Of a stretch of DNA of 64,000 nt, positions 26,471 through 35,019 are shown piece by piece. Origin of the DNA: Planomonospora sp. ID82291 (GTDB lineage: Bacteria; Actinomycetota; Actinomycetes; Streptosporangiales; Streptosporangiaceae). The stretch covers positions 248,001 to 312,000 of the forward strand of contig NZ_JABTEX010000004.1 in the NCBI RefSeq assembly GCF_015711645.1, read 5' to 3'. The position numbers and the translations under genes were made by a program. The notes under the pieces are model-generated. The model did not search any database and was not told where the DNA came from. It was given only the letters and a program-made list of their open reading frames with translations. How positions within the stretch are numbered: position 1 is the stretch's first letter; each line of letters begins with the position of its first letter.

Positions 26471-28993
26471 ATGAGCACAGTTGACCATTTCCATGACCGG
26501 AGCCGCCTGCAGGTCCTGCACGCCACCGGTCTGCTGCGGGTGACGAACGTCCCGCTGCTGGACCGGGTGACCCGGCTGGCGGTCCGCTGGCTGGACACGT
26601 CGGTGGCCATGGTGTCGCTGATCACCGCCGACCGGCAGGTGGTCATCAGCGCCTCCGGGCCGGCCGATCCGTGGACGGTCCAGCACAGCCCGTTGTCGCA
26701 GTCGCTGTGCCAGCACATCGTGGCCACCGGCACGCCGCTGATCGTGCCGGACGCCCGCGCCGACCAGCGCTGGCGCGAGGTCGAGGCCGTGGACGGCGGG
26801 CAGCTGCTGTCCTACGCGGGGATGCCGCTGCACGCCGAGGGCGACCAGGTGCTGGGCGCGGTGTGCGTGATCGACGACCGGCCCCGGCACTGGAGCGTCG
26901 AGCAACTGGGCACGCTGGAGGATCTGGCCGCGATGGTGGAGGCGGAGATCGCGGTGCGGCTGGCGCACGCACAGGCGGCGCTCGACCGGGTGCCGGAGGC
27001 GGCGATGTCCTTCGACGCCGCCGGGGCGGTGATGGCGTGGAACTCCGCGGCCGAGCGCCTGTTCGGCTGGTCGCCCATCGAGGCGCTCGGACGGCCCGCC
27101 GAAGAGCTGATCTGCCCGCCGAGGCTGCACGCCGGATGGGAGGAGGTCCTGCACCGGGTGTGGGAGGAGGGCGGAGCGTCCGGGCAGCGCCTGGAACTGA
27201 CCGCGGTCGACCGGACCGGGCGGGAGTTCCCCGCCGAGATGCTCGTGCGCACCGCCGCCGGCAACGACGGGTTGCTGTACGACGCGCTGCTGCACGACAT
27301 CACCGACCAGAAACGCCTCGGCATGCTCCGCCAGGTCCAGCAGACGGTGGTGCAGACGCTGGCCGAGGCCGCCTCCAGCCGGGAGGCCGCGGTCGGGGTG
27401 CTGGCCGCGGTCACCGGGGCGCTGGGCTGGACCTGCGGCGAGTACTGGCAGGTCCGGCCCGATCGGGGCGGCATGACCCGCATCGCCTCCTGGACGCGGC
27501 CCGGACGGGAGGTGGCGGTCTTCACCGGAGACGAACCCGTCACCTTCGCCCCCGGGCAGGGACTGCCCGGACTGGTGCGCGACGGCGGGCGCGCGGTGTG
27601 GGCGGCCGATCTGTCCGCCGACGACCGCGACTTCGCCCGCAAACCCGAGGCGATGCGGGCCGGTCTGCGCGCCGCCATCGGCCTGCCCGTCTGCAGCGGC
27701 GGGGAAGCGGGGGAGACGGGAGGCGTGCTGGCCTTCTTCACCGACACCGTCCAGGAGCCCGACGAGGACCTGGTCACCCTGCTGGACGGGATCTGCGCCC
27801 ACGTCGGACGGTACATGGAGCGCCGCCGCGCCGAGGAGCTCGCGCTGGAGCTGGCCGAGAGCCGTCGCCACTTCGAGCAGGTCGTCGCCCAGCTCGACGA
27901 CGACGTGTGGACCATCGAGCTCGGCCCGCACGGATGCGTCCGCTCCGTGGACGTCAGCTCGAATCTGGCCAAACTGCTCGGCGGGCCGCTGCCTGCGGGC
28001 GCCGACCCGTCCGAGGTCTTCATGCGCCAGATCCACCCGGGCGACCGCCGGGCCATCGCGGCCTTCCTGGACGTCGTCTCCGCGGGCAGGCGGGCCGAGA
28101 CCGAATACCGCCTCATCGGCCTGGACGGCGTCACCCGCTGGATCTGGATGCGCGGCATGCCGCGCCGCGAGGGCGACCGGGCGCTGGTCGACGGCATCTC
28201 CACCGACATCACCGAACGCCACCGGCTGGCCGAGGAGCGGGAGCGCCTGCTGGCCGCCGAGCAGGAGCAGGTGCGCCGCCTGCGGGAGCTGGACCGGATG
28301 AAGGACGAGCTGATGGCGCTGGTCACCCACGAACTGCGCAACCCCATCGGCGCCGTCCGCGGCTACACCGAACTGCTGCTGGACGATGAGGAGCTGACCG
28401 ACGGGCAGCGCGCCTTCGCCGACGTCATCGACCGCAAGAGCGCCCACATGCAGTCGCTGGTCGACGACCTGCTCGATCTGGCCCGTCTGGAGGCCGGGCA
28501 CGTCGGCATCGACCCCCGGCCCCTGGCGCTGACCGGCCTGCTGCGCGAGGTCCTCGACGACCACCGGCCCGCCGCCGAGGCCAAGGACCTGGCCGTCGGC
28601 GCCGAACTGGCCCAGGGAGCGCGCGTGCACGCCGATCCGGTCCGGTTGCGCCAGATGATCGACAACCTGCTGTCGAACGCGATCAAGTACACTCCGCCGG
28701 GCGGGACGGTCACCGTCACCGTCCGGCCCGCCGGCGGCGCGACCGCGTCGGTCATGATCGAGATCGCCGACACCGGCATCGGCATCCCCGCCGAAGAGTA
28801 CGGCCGGCTGTTCTCCCGCTTCTTCCGCGCCTCCACCGCCAAGGACGCCGGGATCCAGGGCACCGGACTGGGACTGGCCGTCACCAAGGCGATCGTGGAC
28901 GCGCACGGCGGCACCATCACGGCGGCCCCCCGTGACGGCGGCGGCACCGTCTTCACCGTGCGGCTGCCCGCCGATCCGCCGGAACCGGGGTGA
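26471..28993 (+). CDS. Multi-sensor histidine kinase (GAF-PAS-GAF-PAS-HisKA-HATPase)
   Basis: 840 residues, soluble, no transmembrane helix. Order: GAF (about 15-165), PAS (about 170-285, AAMSFDAAGAVMAWNSAAER), GAF (about 300-455), PAS (about 465-590), HisKA with phospho-accepting His in LMALVTHELRNPIGAVRGYT (about H620), and HATPase with N-box MIDNLLSNAIKY, DTGIGIP and GTGLGLAVTKAI. It autophosphorylates on His; no response regulator is adjacent, so the partner is elsewhere. The ATG at 26471 follows GGGGGGTGAG; an in-frame ATG at 26438 would add 11 residues. It precedes a second kinase of related design 148 bp on. Confidence 0.92.
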   Translation: MSTVDHFHDRSRLQVLHATGLLRVTNVPLLDRVTRLAVRWLDTSVAMVSLITADRQVVISASGPADPWTVQHSPLSQSLCQHIVATGTPLIVPDARADQRWREVEAVDGGQLLSYAGMPLHAEGDQVLGAVCVIDDRPRHWSVEQLGTLEDLAAMVEAEIAVRLAHAQAALDRVPEAAMSFDAAGAVMAWNSAAERLFGWSPIEALGRPAEELICPPRLHAGWEEVLHRVWEEGGASGQRLELTAVDRTGREFPAEMLVRTAAGNDGLLYDALLHDITDQKRLGMLRQVQQTVVQTLAEAASSREAAVGVLAAVTGALGWTCGEYWQVRPDRGGMTRIASWTRPGREVAVFTGDEPVTFAPGQGLPGLVRDGGRAVWAADLSADDRDFARKPEAMRAGLRAAIGLPVCSGGEAGETGGVLAFFTDTVQEPDEDLVTLLDGICAHVGRYMERRRAEELALELAESRRHFEQVVAQLDDDVWTIELGPHGCVRSVDVSSNLAKLLGGPLPAGADPSEVFMRQIHPGDRRAIAAFLDVVSAGRRAETEYRLIGLDGVTRWIWMRGMPRREGDRALVDGISTDITERHRLAEERERLLAAEQEQVRRLRELDRMKDELMALVTHELRNPIGAVRGYTELLLDDEELTDGQRAFADVIDRKSAHMQSLVDDLLDLARLEAGHVGIDPRPLALTGLLREVLDDHRPAAEAKDLAVGAELAQGARVHADPVRLRQMIDNLLSNAIKYTPPGGTVTVTVRPAGGATASVMIEIADTGIGIPAEEYGRLFSRFFRASTAKDAGIQGTGLGLAVTKAIVDAHGGTITAAPRDGGGTVFTVRLPADPPEPG

Positions 28994-29141
28994 CGCCCGT
29001 CCGCGGGCCGCTCCCGCCCGGCCGGCCGGCGGTCGCGGCGGCGTCCGCGCGACGTCCCGACGCGACCGGCCGGTCACGCGGGGCCGGACCGCGGAGGCGG
29101 GGGCTCCAGGAACCAGGCCGTGGTGAAGGGGGGTGGGTTCG

Positions 29142-30908
29142 GTGGCGGGCACGCGGCGGGAGGCGGCGCTGGTGAAGCTGCTGGACACCATCACGGCCGT
29201 GGCCAACACCGGTGACGACCTCGAAGAGGCGGCACGCACGGTGCTGAGTTCGGTGTGCGAGGTGACCGGCTGGCCGCTGGGGCACCTGTGCGTGCCGGCC
29301 GACGTCGGGGAGGACTACGTCTCCTCCGGGATCTGGGTCGGGCCGATCGGTGAGTTCCCGGCCCTGCGCGAGGTCAGCACCACGGTCCGTTTCGCGCCCG
29401 GCACCGGCACGATAGGCCGGGCCGTGGTCACCGGCCAGCCCGTCTGGTCGCGCGACCTCGCCGCCGACCCGCTGGTCTTCCGGGCTCAGCAGGGCCGTGA
29501 TCTGGGGGTGCGGGCGGTGTTCGCGTTCCCGATCGTGGCCGCCGACGGGGTCGCGGCGGTGCTGGAGTTCTTCTCCACCCGGCCGGCCGATCCCGACGAG
29601 CCGTTGCTGCGGGTGATGGCCAGCCTCGGTCACCAGCTCGGCCGCATCGTCGACCGCCGCACCGTCCAGGCCACCGTCCAGGCGGGCCGCGACCGGCTGC
29701 GGCAGATGATCGACACCTCGGTGGAGGGGTTCGTCTCCACCGACGCCGCCGGGCGCATCACCGAGTGGAACGCCGCGGCCGCGCGCATGTTCGGCCGCTC
29801 CCGCGAGCAGGTGCTGGGCCGGTTGGTGCACGAGACGATCGTGCCGGACCGCTACCGCAGGGCCGACGAGGCCGGTCGGGCCCGGTTCCTGGTCACGGGC
29901 GAGTCGAAGGTGCTGGGACGGCGCCTGGAGCTGGCCGGGGCGCGGTCCGACGGCGGCGAGTTCCCCATCGAACTCGTGGTCTGGGCGACCCGCGAGGGCG
30001 GCGAGTGGGCCTTCCACGCGTTCATCCACGACATCACCGACCGGCGCCGCGCCGAGCAGGCGCTGCGGGAGGCCTACGAGGCCGAGCAGGCCACGGTGGC
30101 ACGGCTGAAGGAGCTGGACGCGGCCAAGGACGCCTTCCTCGCCACCGTCTCCCACGAGCTGCGCACCCCGCTGACCTCCCTGATCGGCTACCTGGAGGTC
30201 GTGGCCGACGCCGAGACCGGAGTGGTGGAGGCATCGCCGCCGGGCCGCAGGATGCTGGACGCCATGATCCGCAATGCGGCCCGGCTGCAGAACCTGGTCG
30301 AGGACCTGCTGGCGATCACCACTCTCAGCTCCGACCGGCTGGAGATCGATGCGGCCCCCGTACCGGTGGGTGAGGTCGTCGAGGAGGCGGTGCGCGTCGT
30401 CGCCGCCGCGGCCCGCTCCGGAGGGCACGTCGTCCAGACGCTCCTGGACGACGGCGGTGACGGCGGCGGTGACGGCGTCGGTGACGGCGGCGGCCGCGTC
30501 GCCGGCGATCGGGACCTGCTGGTGCGGGCGGTGGGTGCGCTGCTGTCCAACGCGATCAAGTACTCGGCCACCGGCACGCCGATCACCGTGCGGGCCTCGG
30601 CCGCCGGCCGGCAGGTGGTGATCGCGGTCACCGACGCCGGGTCCGGCATCGACGCCGAGGAACTGCCGCACGTGTTCGAGCGCTTCTACCGCACCCGCTA
30701 CGCCGAGGAGAACGCCATCCAGGGCGTCGGGCTGGGACTGGCCATCACCAAGGCGATCGCCGAAGCGCACGGCGGCACCGTCACCGCGGTCAGCGCGCCG
30801 GGTGAGGGGTCGACCTTCGCCCTGACCCTGCCCCTCTGGACGCCCGGCCCGGACGGCGGTCCGTCGGGAGAGGCCGACGACCGGGGAACGGCCCCCCGCC
30901 GCGGCTGA
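29142..30908 (+). CDS. Multi-sensor histidine kinase (GAF-PAS-HisKA-HATPase)
   Basis: 588 residues, soluble. GAF (about 5-165: VCEVTGWPLGHLCVP ... VFAFPIVAADGVAAVLEFFS), PAS (about 185-310: MIDTSVEGFVSTDAAGRITE), HisKA with FLATVSHELRTPLTSLIGYL (about H340), HATPase with ALLSNAIKYSA, DAGSGIDAEELPHVFERFYR and GVGLGLAITKAIAEAHGG. A Gly/Asp run (GGDGGGDGVGDGGG, about 437-450) is inserted between the HisKA and HATPase domains. Its catalytic core is similar to that of the kinase upstream, so the two probably arose by duplication with loss or gain of sensor domains. GTG 29142 has AAGGGGGG at proper spacing; GTG 29133 is possible. No partner regulator is adjacent. Confidence 0.91.
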   Translation: MAGTRREAALVKLLDTITAVANTGDDLEEAARTVLSSVCEVTGWPLGHLCVPADVGEDYVSSGIWVGPIGEFPALREVSTTVRFAPGTGTIGRAVVTGQPVWSRDLAADPLVFRAQQGRDLGVRAVFAFPIVAADGVAAVLEFFSTRPADPDEPLLRVMASLGHQLGRIVDRRTVQATVQAGRDRLRQMIDTSVEGFVSTDAAGRITEWNAAAARMFGRSREQVLGRLVHETIVPDRYRRADEAGRARFLVTGESKVLGRRLELAGARSDGGEFPIELVVWATREGGEWAFHAFIHDITDRRRAEQALREAYEAEQATVARLKELDAAKDAFLATVSHELRTPLTSLIGYLEVVADAETGVVEASPPGRRMLDAMIRNAARLQNLVEDLLAITTLSSDRLEIDAAPVPVGEVVEEAVRVVAAAARSGGHVVQTLLDDGGDGGGDGVGDGGGRVAGDRDLLVRAVGALLSNAIKYSATGTPITVRASAAGRQVVIAVTDAGSGIDAEELPHVFERFYRTRYAEENAIQGVGLGLAITKAIAEAHGGTVTAVSAPGEGSTFALTLPLWTPGPDGGPSGEADDRGTAPRRG

Positions 30909-31172
30909 GGGAACGGCGCCGTCCCGCCGACCGCGGTCGTGCCCTGCCGTGCGCGGGGTGCGGCCGACCTCGACCGGAGGGGCCGCCGGGCCGGTGCGGG
31001 AAGCCGGTGCAGGCGGTCTCCGATTCGCCTGCACCCGGCCCCCGACATGTCGTATGCTCGCTGAGCGAGACGGAACCCCTGGCAGTCCAGCGGTGCTGGG
31101 TCGCCGTTCTGCCGGGAGTCCCGTCGTCCTCGTACGGCATCGCCCCCGGTGGGGTCCGTCCGGTGCGATCGA

Positions 31173-32429
31173 TCAGCCGGTCGGCCCCAGCAGGACGGGG
31201 ACCTCCCGGTAGTCGTTGCCGATGAACGACGGTTGCGGAGCCAGCGCCGCGCGTTCTCCGGCCAGGCGCAGGCCGGGGAAGCGGGTGAACAGCGCGGGCA
31301 GGGCGACGCGGGCCTCCAGCCGGGCCAGCGGAGCGCCCAGGCAGTAGTGGATGCCGTAGCCGAACGCCAGGTGCTGACGGTCGGCCCGGTCGATGTCGAA
31401 CCGGTCGGGGTCGGGGTTGGCCTCCGGGTCGCGGCCGTGCGCGCCGAACGCGATCAGGACCAGGTCGCCCGCGCGCAGGGTGACGCCTTCGCCGAGGTCG
31501 ATGTCGGCGGTGGCGTATCGCAGGGGCAGGTGCATGATCGGCGGGTGTTTGCGGAGCGTCTCCTCGATGACGTCGTCCCAGCGGGCCGGATCGCCGAGCG
31601 CGACGGCCAGCTGGTCGGGATGGGACAGCAGCTCGACGACCGCGTGGTCGATCAGCGCGACCGTGGTCTCCGATCCCGCTCCGATCATCAGGATCAGGGT
31701 GCTGACCAGTTCGGCCTCGCTGAGCCGGTCGCCGTCCTCCTCCTGCGCCGCCAGCAGGAGGCTGGTCATGTCGTCGCCGGGCGCGGCGCGTTTGGTCGCG
31801 ATGAGGGTGTTCATGGCGATGAACAGGTCCTCGTGGGTACGGGCGGCCTGCTCCGGGGAGGCACTGGTGTCCAGGATGGCGTCGATGACGCGCAGCATGC
31901 CGGGGCGCTGGTCGTCCGGGACGCCGAACAGGTCGCAGATCACCCGGGTGGGCAGCGGGTAGGAGAAGGCGGCGCGCAGGTCGACCGGCCGGTCCGGCGC
32001 GCCGGACCGCGGAGCCTGCAGGGTGTCGAGCAGGTCGGTGACGATCGCTTCGACGGCCGGGCGCATGGCGTCGATCCGGCGGGCCGTGAACGCCCGGGCG
32101 ACCAGGTCCTTGAGCCGCTTGTGGTCGGCGCCGTCCGAGGTGAACATGCTCACCACGTCGACCCAGGCGGTCAGCCAGGGGAAGGCCCCGGGCCGGTGGT
32201 CGGGCCAGCTCGCGCGGGCGTCCTTGGAGATGTTCGGGTGGACGAGGAGCCGCCTGGCGACATCGCCCCGGCTGACGGACCAGGCGACGAGGCCGCCGGG
32301 CATCCCGACGCGTACGGCGGGCCCGGCGGCGCGCAGGTGCTCGGCCTGCTCGTACAGGAGGCGGCCGGTGGTGTCGAGCACGGTGCCGGTGGTGCCGGTG
32401 GTGCGGGTGGTGGTGTCGGTGGTGGTCAT
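31173..32429 (-). CDS. Cytochrome P450, CYP154-like (conservon-associated)
   Basis: 418 residues with all P450 motifs: I-helix [19 protein letters not shown]-helix [16 protein letters not shown] (ExxR intact), and heme loop [20 protein letters not shown] with the Cys thiolate. The N-terminus is Thr-rich ([15 protein letters not shown]) and disordered. It is the last gene of the conservon operon and overlaps the preceding P450 gene by 4 bp (ATGA at 32426-32429). In streptomycetes the paired conservon P450s are CYP157 and CYP154; this one, with intact ExxR, fits CYP154. It needs external ferredoxin/reductase; no ferredoxin gene is adjacent. Substrate unknown. Confidence 0.9.
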   Translation of the reverse strand: MTTTDTTTRTTGTTGTVLDTTGRLLYEQAEHLRAAGPAVRVGMPGGLVAWSVSRGDVARRLLVHPNISKDARASWPDHRPGAFPWLTAWVDVVSMFTSDGADHKRLKDLVARAFTARRIDAMRPAVEAIVTDLLDTLQAPRSGAPDRPVDLRAAFSYPLPTRVICDLFGVPDDQRPGMLRVIDAILDTSASPEQAARTHEDLFIAMNTLIATKRAAPGDDMTSLLLAAQEEDGDRLSEAELVSTLILMIGAGSETTVALIDHAVVELLSHPDQLAVALGDPARWDDVIEETLRKHPPIMHLPLRYATADIDLGEGVTLRAGDLVLIAFGAHGRDPEANPDPDRFDIDRADRQHLAFGYGIHYCLGAPLARLEARVALPALFTRFPGLRLAGERAALAPQPSFIGNDYREVPVLLGPTG

Positions 32430-33655
32430 GGGGAACCTCCGGGGGATGAGGTGCTGAGAGCGTCCGCCGGTTGCGGTCGGAACCGGACGCCCAGAGCGGC
32501 GGGGCACTGGTGGAAGGGGCCGTGCCGGTTGGGGACGCCGGCATCGGTGAGCTCCAGGTCCCAGAGCCGGTCGAGGATCGTCTCGATGGCGGTCTGGGCG
32601 ATGACGGCGGCGTGGCTGTCGGCCGGGCAGCGGTGCGGTCCGGCCGACCAGGCCAGGTGGGAGCGGTTGTCGTGGCCGAGGCCGGGTGGGAGCTGCGGAT
32701 CGGTGCCGGTGGCGGCGTGGCTGATGAGGATCGGCACGCCGGGCGGGATGGGGATGCCGTGCAGCGTCGTGGCGCGGCGGGCGAAGTGCACGGAGAAGTT
32801 GGCCATCGGCGAGCGGGTCCACAGCACCTGCTCCATGGCGCGGCGCACGGTGACCGCGCCGCCGGCGAGGTCACCGACGTAGGCGTCGTCCTCCAGCAGC
32901 AGCCGCAGCCCGGAGGCGATCCAGGCCGCGGTGGGGATGACGCCGGCGCCGATGAAGCAGAACAACTGGTAGAGGACCTCCTCGGGGGTGAGCCGGGCGG
33001 GGTGGGCGAGCATCCAGGAGGTGAAGTCCCGGCCCGGCGCGGCCTTCTTCATCTCGATGAGCTCGGCCAGGCACCGGGCGAAGTCGTCCGCGGCCCGGAT
33101 CGCCTCCGGGCCGGCGCTGATGAGGCCCTGGGAGCCGGCGACCATGCGGCCGACCATCGGGGCGGGGCAGCCGAGGATGTCGGTGAAGACGAGCAGCGGG
33201 ATCGTGTCGGCGAACTCGGTCATCAGGTCGGCGCGGCCGACCGGGGCGAAGCGGGCGATGAGCCCGAGCGAGTGGCGCTGGGTGCTCTCCCGGAGCTCGT
33301 GCAGGTCGATGCGGGCCGCGCAGTCCTCGATCGCCCCCCGGAGCCGCTCGTGCTCCCGCCCGTCGGCGTAGAGCAGGTTCGGCCGGTAGGCCATGATCGC
33401 CAGGACCGGGCTGTCGGCGGGGACCTGCCCGCTGTGCAGCGCGGCCCAGGCGCGGCTGTCCTTGCTGTAGGTGGCGGGGTCGTTGAGCAGGGTGACCGCG
33501 GCGCGGTGGCCGGTGACGACCAGTGCGTACACGGTCGGCGCGATCTCGGCCCAGGCGACGGGGCCGTGCGCGCGCAGGGCGGCGTAGGCGTCCTGCGGCC
33601 GAGCGGCGAAATCATCACCGAACAGCTGGGGGATGGGGGCCGGGTGCTGGGTCAT
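32426..33655 (-). CDS. Cytochrome P450, CYP157-like, lacking ExxR (conservon-associated, CvnE position)
   Basis: 409 residues. The heme-binding segment is [19 protein letters not shown], keeping the Cys. The K-helix motif reads [11 protein letters not shown], so the ExxR arginine is Leu. This matches the known peculiarity of CYP157 enzymes, which have EQxxW in place of ExxR. The I-helix [17 protein letters not shown] lacks the usual acid-Thr pair. Start ATG overlaps the cvnD stop by 4 bp, and its own stop overlaps the next P450 by 4 bp: strict translational coupling. Catalytic competence is uncertain; a structural or partner role with the CYP154-like protein is possible. Confidence 0.9.
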   Translation of the reverse strand: MTQHPAPIPQLFGDDFAARPQDAYAALRAHGPVAWAEIAPTVYALVVTGHRAAVTLLNDPATYSKDSRAWAALHSGQVPADSPVLAIMAYRPNLLYADGREHERLRGAIEDCAARIDLHELRESTQRHSLGLIARFAPVGRADLMTEFADTIPLLVFTDILGCPAPMVGRMVAGSQGLISAGPEAIRAADDFARCLAELIEMKKAAPGRDFTSWMLAHPARLTPEEVLYQLFCFIGAGVIPTAAWIASGLRLLLEDDAYVGDLAGGAVTVRRAMEQVLWTRSPMANFSVHFARRATTLHGIPIPPGVPILISHAATGTDPQLPPGLGHDNRSHLAWSAGPHRCPADSHAAVIAQTAIETILDRLWDLELTDAGVPNRHGPFHQCPAALGVRFRPQPADALSTSSPGGSP

Positions 33656-34248
33656 CGGGCGGGCTCCGGACGGGGGCGGCTGAGGATGTCGGTGACGAGG
33701 GAGATCAGGCCCTGCTTGGCCGAGGCGCGCGTCCGGGCGTCCAGCCAGACCAGCGGCCTGTCGTCGGCCATGGTCAGCGCGTCGCGCAGTGCGGCGTCGT
33801 CGTAGCGGGGCGCGCCGTCGAAGTGGTTGACGGCGACGGTGTACGGCAGGCCGGCGGACTCCAGCAGGTCGATCGCGTCGAAGCTCTCGGCGATCCGCCG
33901 CGTGTCGACCAGGACCAGTCCGCCCAGGGCGCCTTCCATCAGCGAGCGGACCATGCGGTGGAAGCGCGGCTGACCGGGGGCGCCGAAGAGGTACAGCACG
34001 ATGTCGTCGGCCAGGGTGACCCGGCCGAAGTCCATGGCGACGGTGGTGGTGACCTTGCCCCGCAGGCCGCCGAGGTCGTCGACGAGCTCCCCGGCGCGGG
34101 TCATCCGCTCCTCGGTGCGCATGGGCCGGATCTCCGAGACGGTGCCCACGAAGGTGGTCTTGCCGACCGCGAACGGGCCGAGGACGAGCACCTTCACCGA
34201 GCGGGCCCTGTCCGGCACGTAGCGGCGGTCAGAGCTGTTGGAGTCCAT
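33652..34248 (-). CDS. cvnD: Conservon protein CvnD (small GTPase)
   Basis: 198 residues. Ras-like GTP-binding protein of the conservon type: P-loop LVLGPFAVGKTTFVGTVSE, a switch region with RTEERMTRAGE, the G3-like LYLFGAPGQPRFHRMVRS, and AVNHFDG in place of NKxD. CvnA-D form a membrane-associated complex in which the sensor-like CvnA and the roadblock CvnB act with the GTPase. Start ATG is 20 bp inside the end of cvnC, and the stop overlaps the P450 by 4 bp. Confidence 0.94.
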   Translation of the reverse strand: MDSNSSDRRYVPDRARSVKVLVLGPFAVGKTTFVGTVSEIRPMRTEERMTRAGELVDDLGGLRGKVTTTVAMDFGRVTLADDIVLYLFGAPGQPRFHRMVRSLMEGALGGLVLVDTRRIAESFDAIDLLESAGLPYTVAVNHFDGAPRYDDAALRDALTMADDRPLVWLDARTRASAKQGLISLVTDILSRPRPEPAR

Positions 34249-34588
34249 GCAGAACCCTTCTCAGGAAGTCCTCGTCGTGCTGGTCGGCGGTGGGGGTGAA
34301 CGGCGCGCGGGCGACCAGGTGCCCGCTGTCCACCAGGCCGGAGACGACCACCTTGGTGACGGCGCCGGGGAGCCGGAGGTGGTGGGCCACCTCCGAGACC
34401 GACAGCACCCCGGGCAGGCACAGGTCCATCACCCGGTAGGCCTGCGCCTGCAGGCCCGCCAGCGGCAGCTTGGGGTCGGCGATGAGCAGGGTGGCCTCGT
34501 CCAGGCTGGTCCGCGACGGGGCGGCGCGACCGCCGGTGGCGGTGTAGGAGCGCACCACGCCGTTCCTGCGGTGCCCGCGCGGGCTCAT
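34229..34588 (-). CDS. cvnC: Conservon protein CvnC (DUF742)
   Basis: 119 residues. DUF742 winged-helix-like protein: VRSYTATGGRAAPSRTSLDEATLL, LPLAGLQAQAYRVMDLC, LSVSEVAHHLRLPGAVTKVVVSGLVDSG read in order. It is always the third gene of cvn operons. ATG overlaps the cvnB stop (34585-34588), and the end overlaps cvnD. The exact molecular role in the complex is not established. Confidence 0.94.
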   Translation of the reverse strand: MSPRGHRRNGVVRSYTATGGRAAPSRTSLDEATLLIADPKLPLAGLQAQAYRVMDLCLPGVLSVSEVAHHLRLPGAVTKVVVSGLVDSGHLVARAPFTPTADQHDEDFLRRVLHGLQQL

Positions 34589-35019
34589 GCGCCGCCGCTT
34601 CGCTCGCGGGCCGCCAGGACCGGGCGCAGCCCGGCGATCAGCTTCAGGGTGGCGGTGATGGCGAGCGCGACCTCCTGGCTCATGGAGTCGCCGCGTACCG
34701 CCACGCCGAGGCCGGTGCGCTCGCCGGCGGCGAACAGCAGCACGGTGAAGTCCTTCAGGTCGCTGACCACGTGCCGCATGGGCAGCGGGTCCCCGCGGTC
34801 GGGCAGGCCGCAGAACGCGCCGAAGTCCCCCTGCAGCGCCTTGACCCCGCACAGGGCGGCCGCCGCACGGTCGGCGTCGTCCCTGGCCAGGCCGGCGGAG
34901 GCGGCCAGTACCAGCCCGTCGGTGCTGAACAGCAGGGCGTTGACGACGCCCGGCTCCTCGGTCAGCCGGTCCAGGGCCCAGGCCATGTCGGTGGAGTCGG
35001 CGGTGTGCTGGTCGCTCAT
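34585..35019 (-). CDS. cvnB: Conservon protein CvnB (roadblock/LC7 domain)
   Basis: 144 residues. Roadblock/LC7 fold: DMAWALDRLTEEPGVVNALL, FSTDGLVLAASAGL, MRHVVSDLKDFTVLLFAAGE, GLGVAVRGD. Roadblock proteins (like MglB) interact with and stimulate small GTPases, here CvnD. Overlaps cvnA and cvnC by 4 bp each. Confidence 0.94.
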   Translation of the reverse strand: MSDQHTADSTDMAWALDRLTEEPGVVNALLFSTDGLVLAASAGLARDDADRAAAALCGVKALQGDFGAFCGLPDRGDPLPMRHVVSDLKDFTVLLFAAGERTGLGVAVRGDSMSQEVALAITATLKLIAGLRPVLAARERSGGA

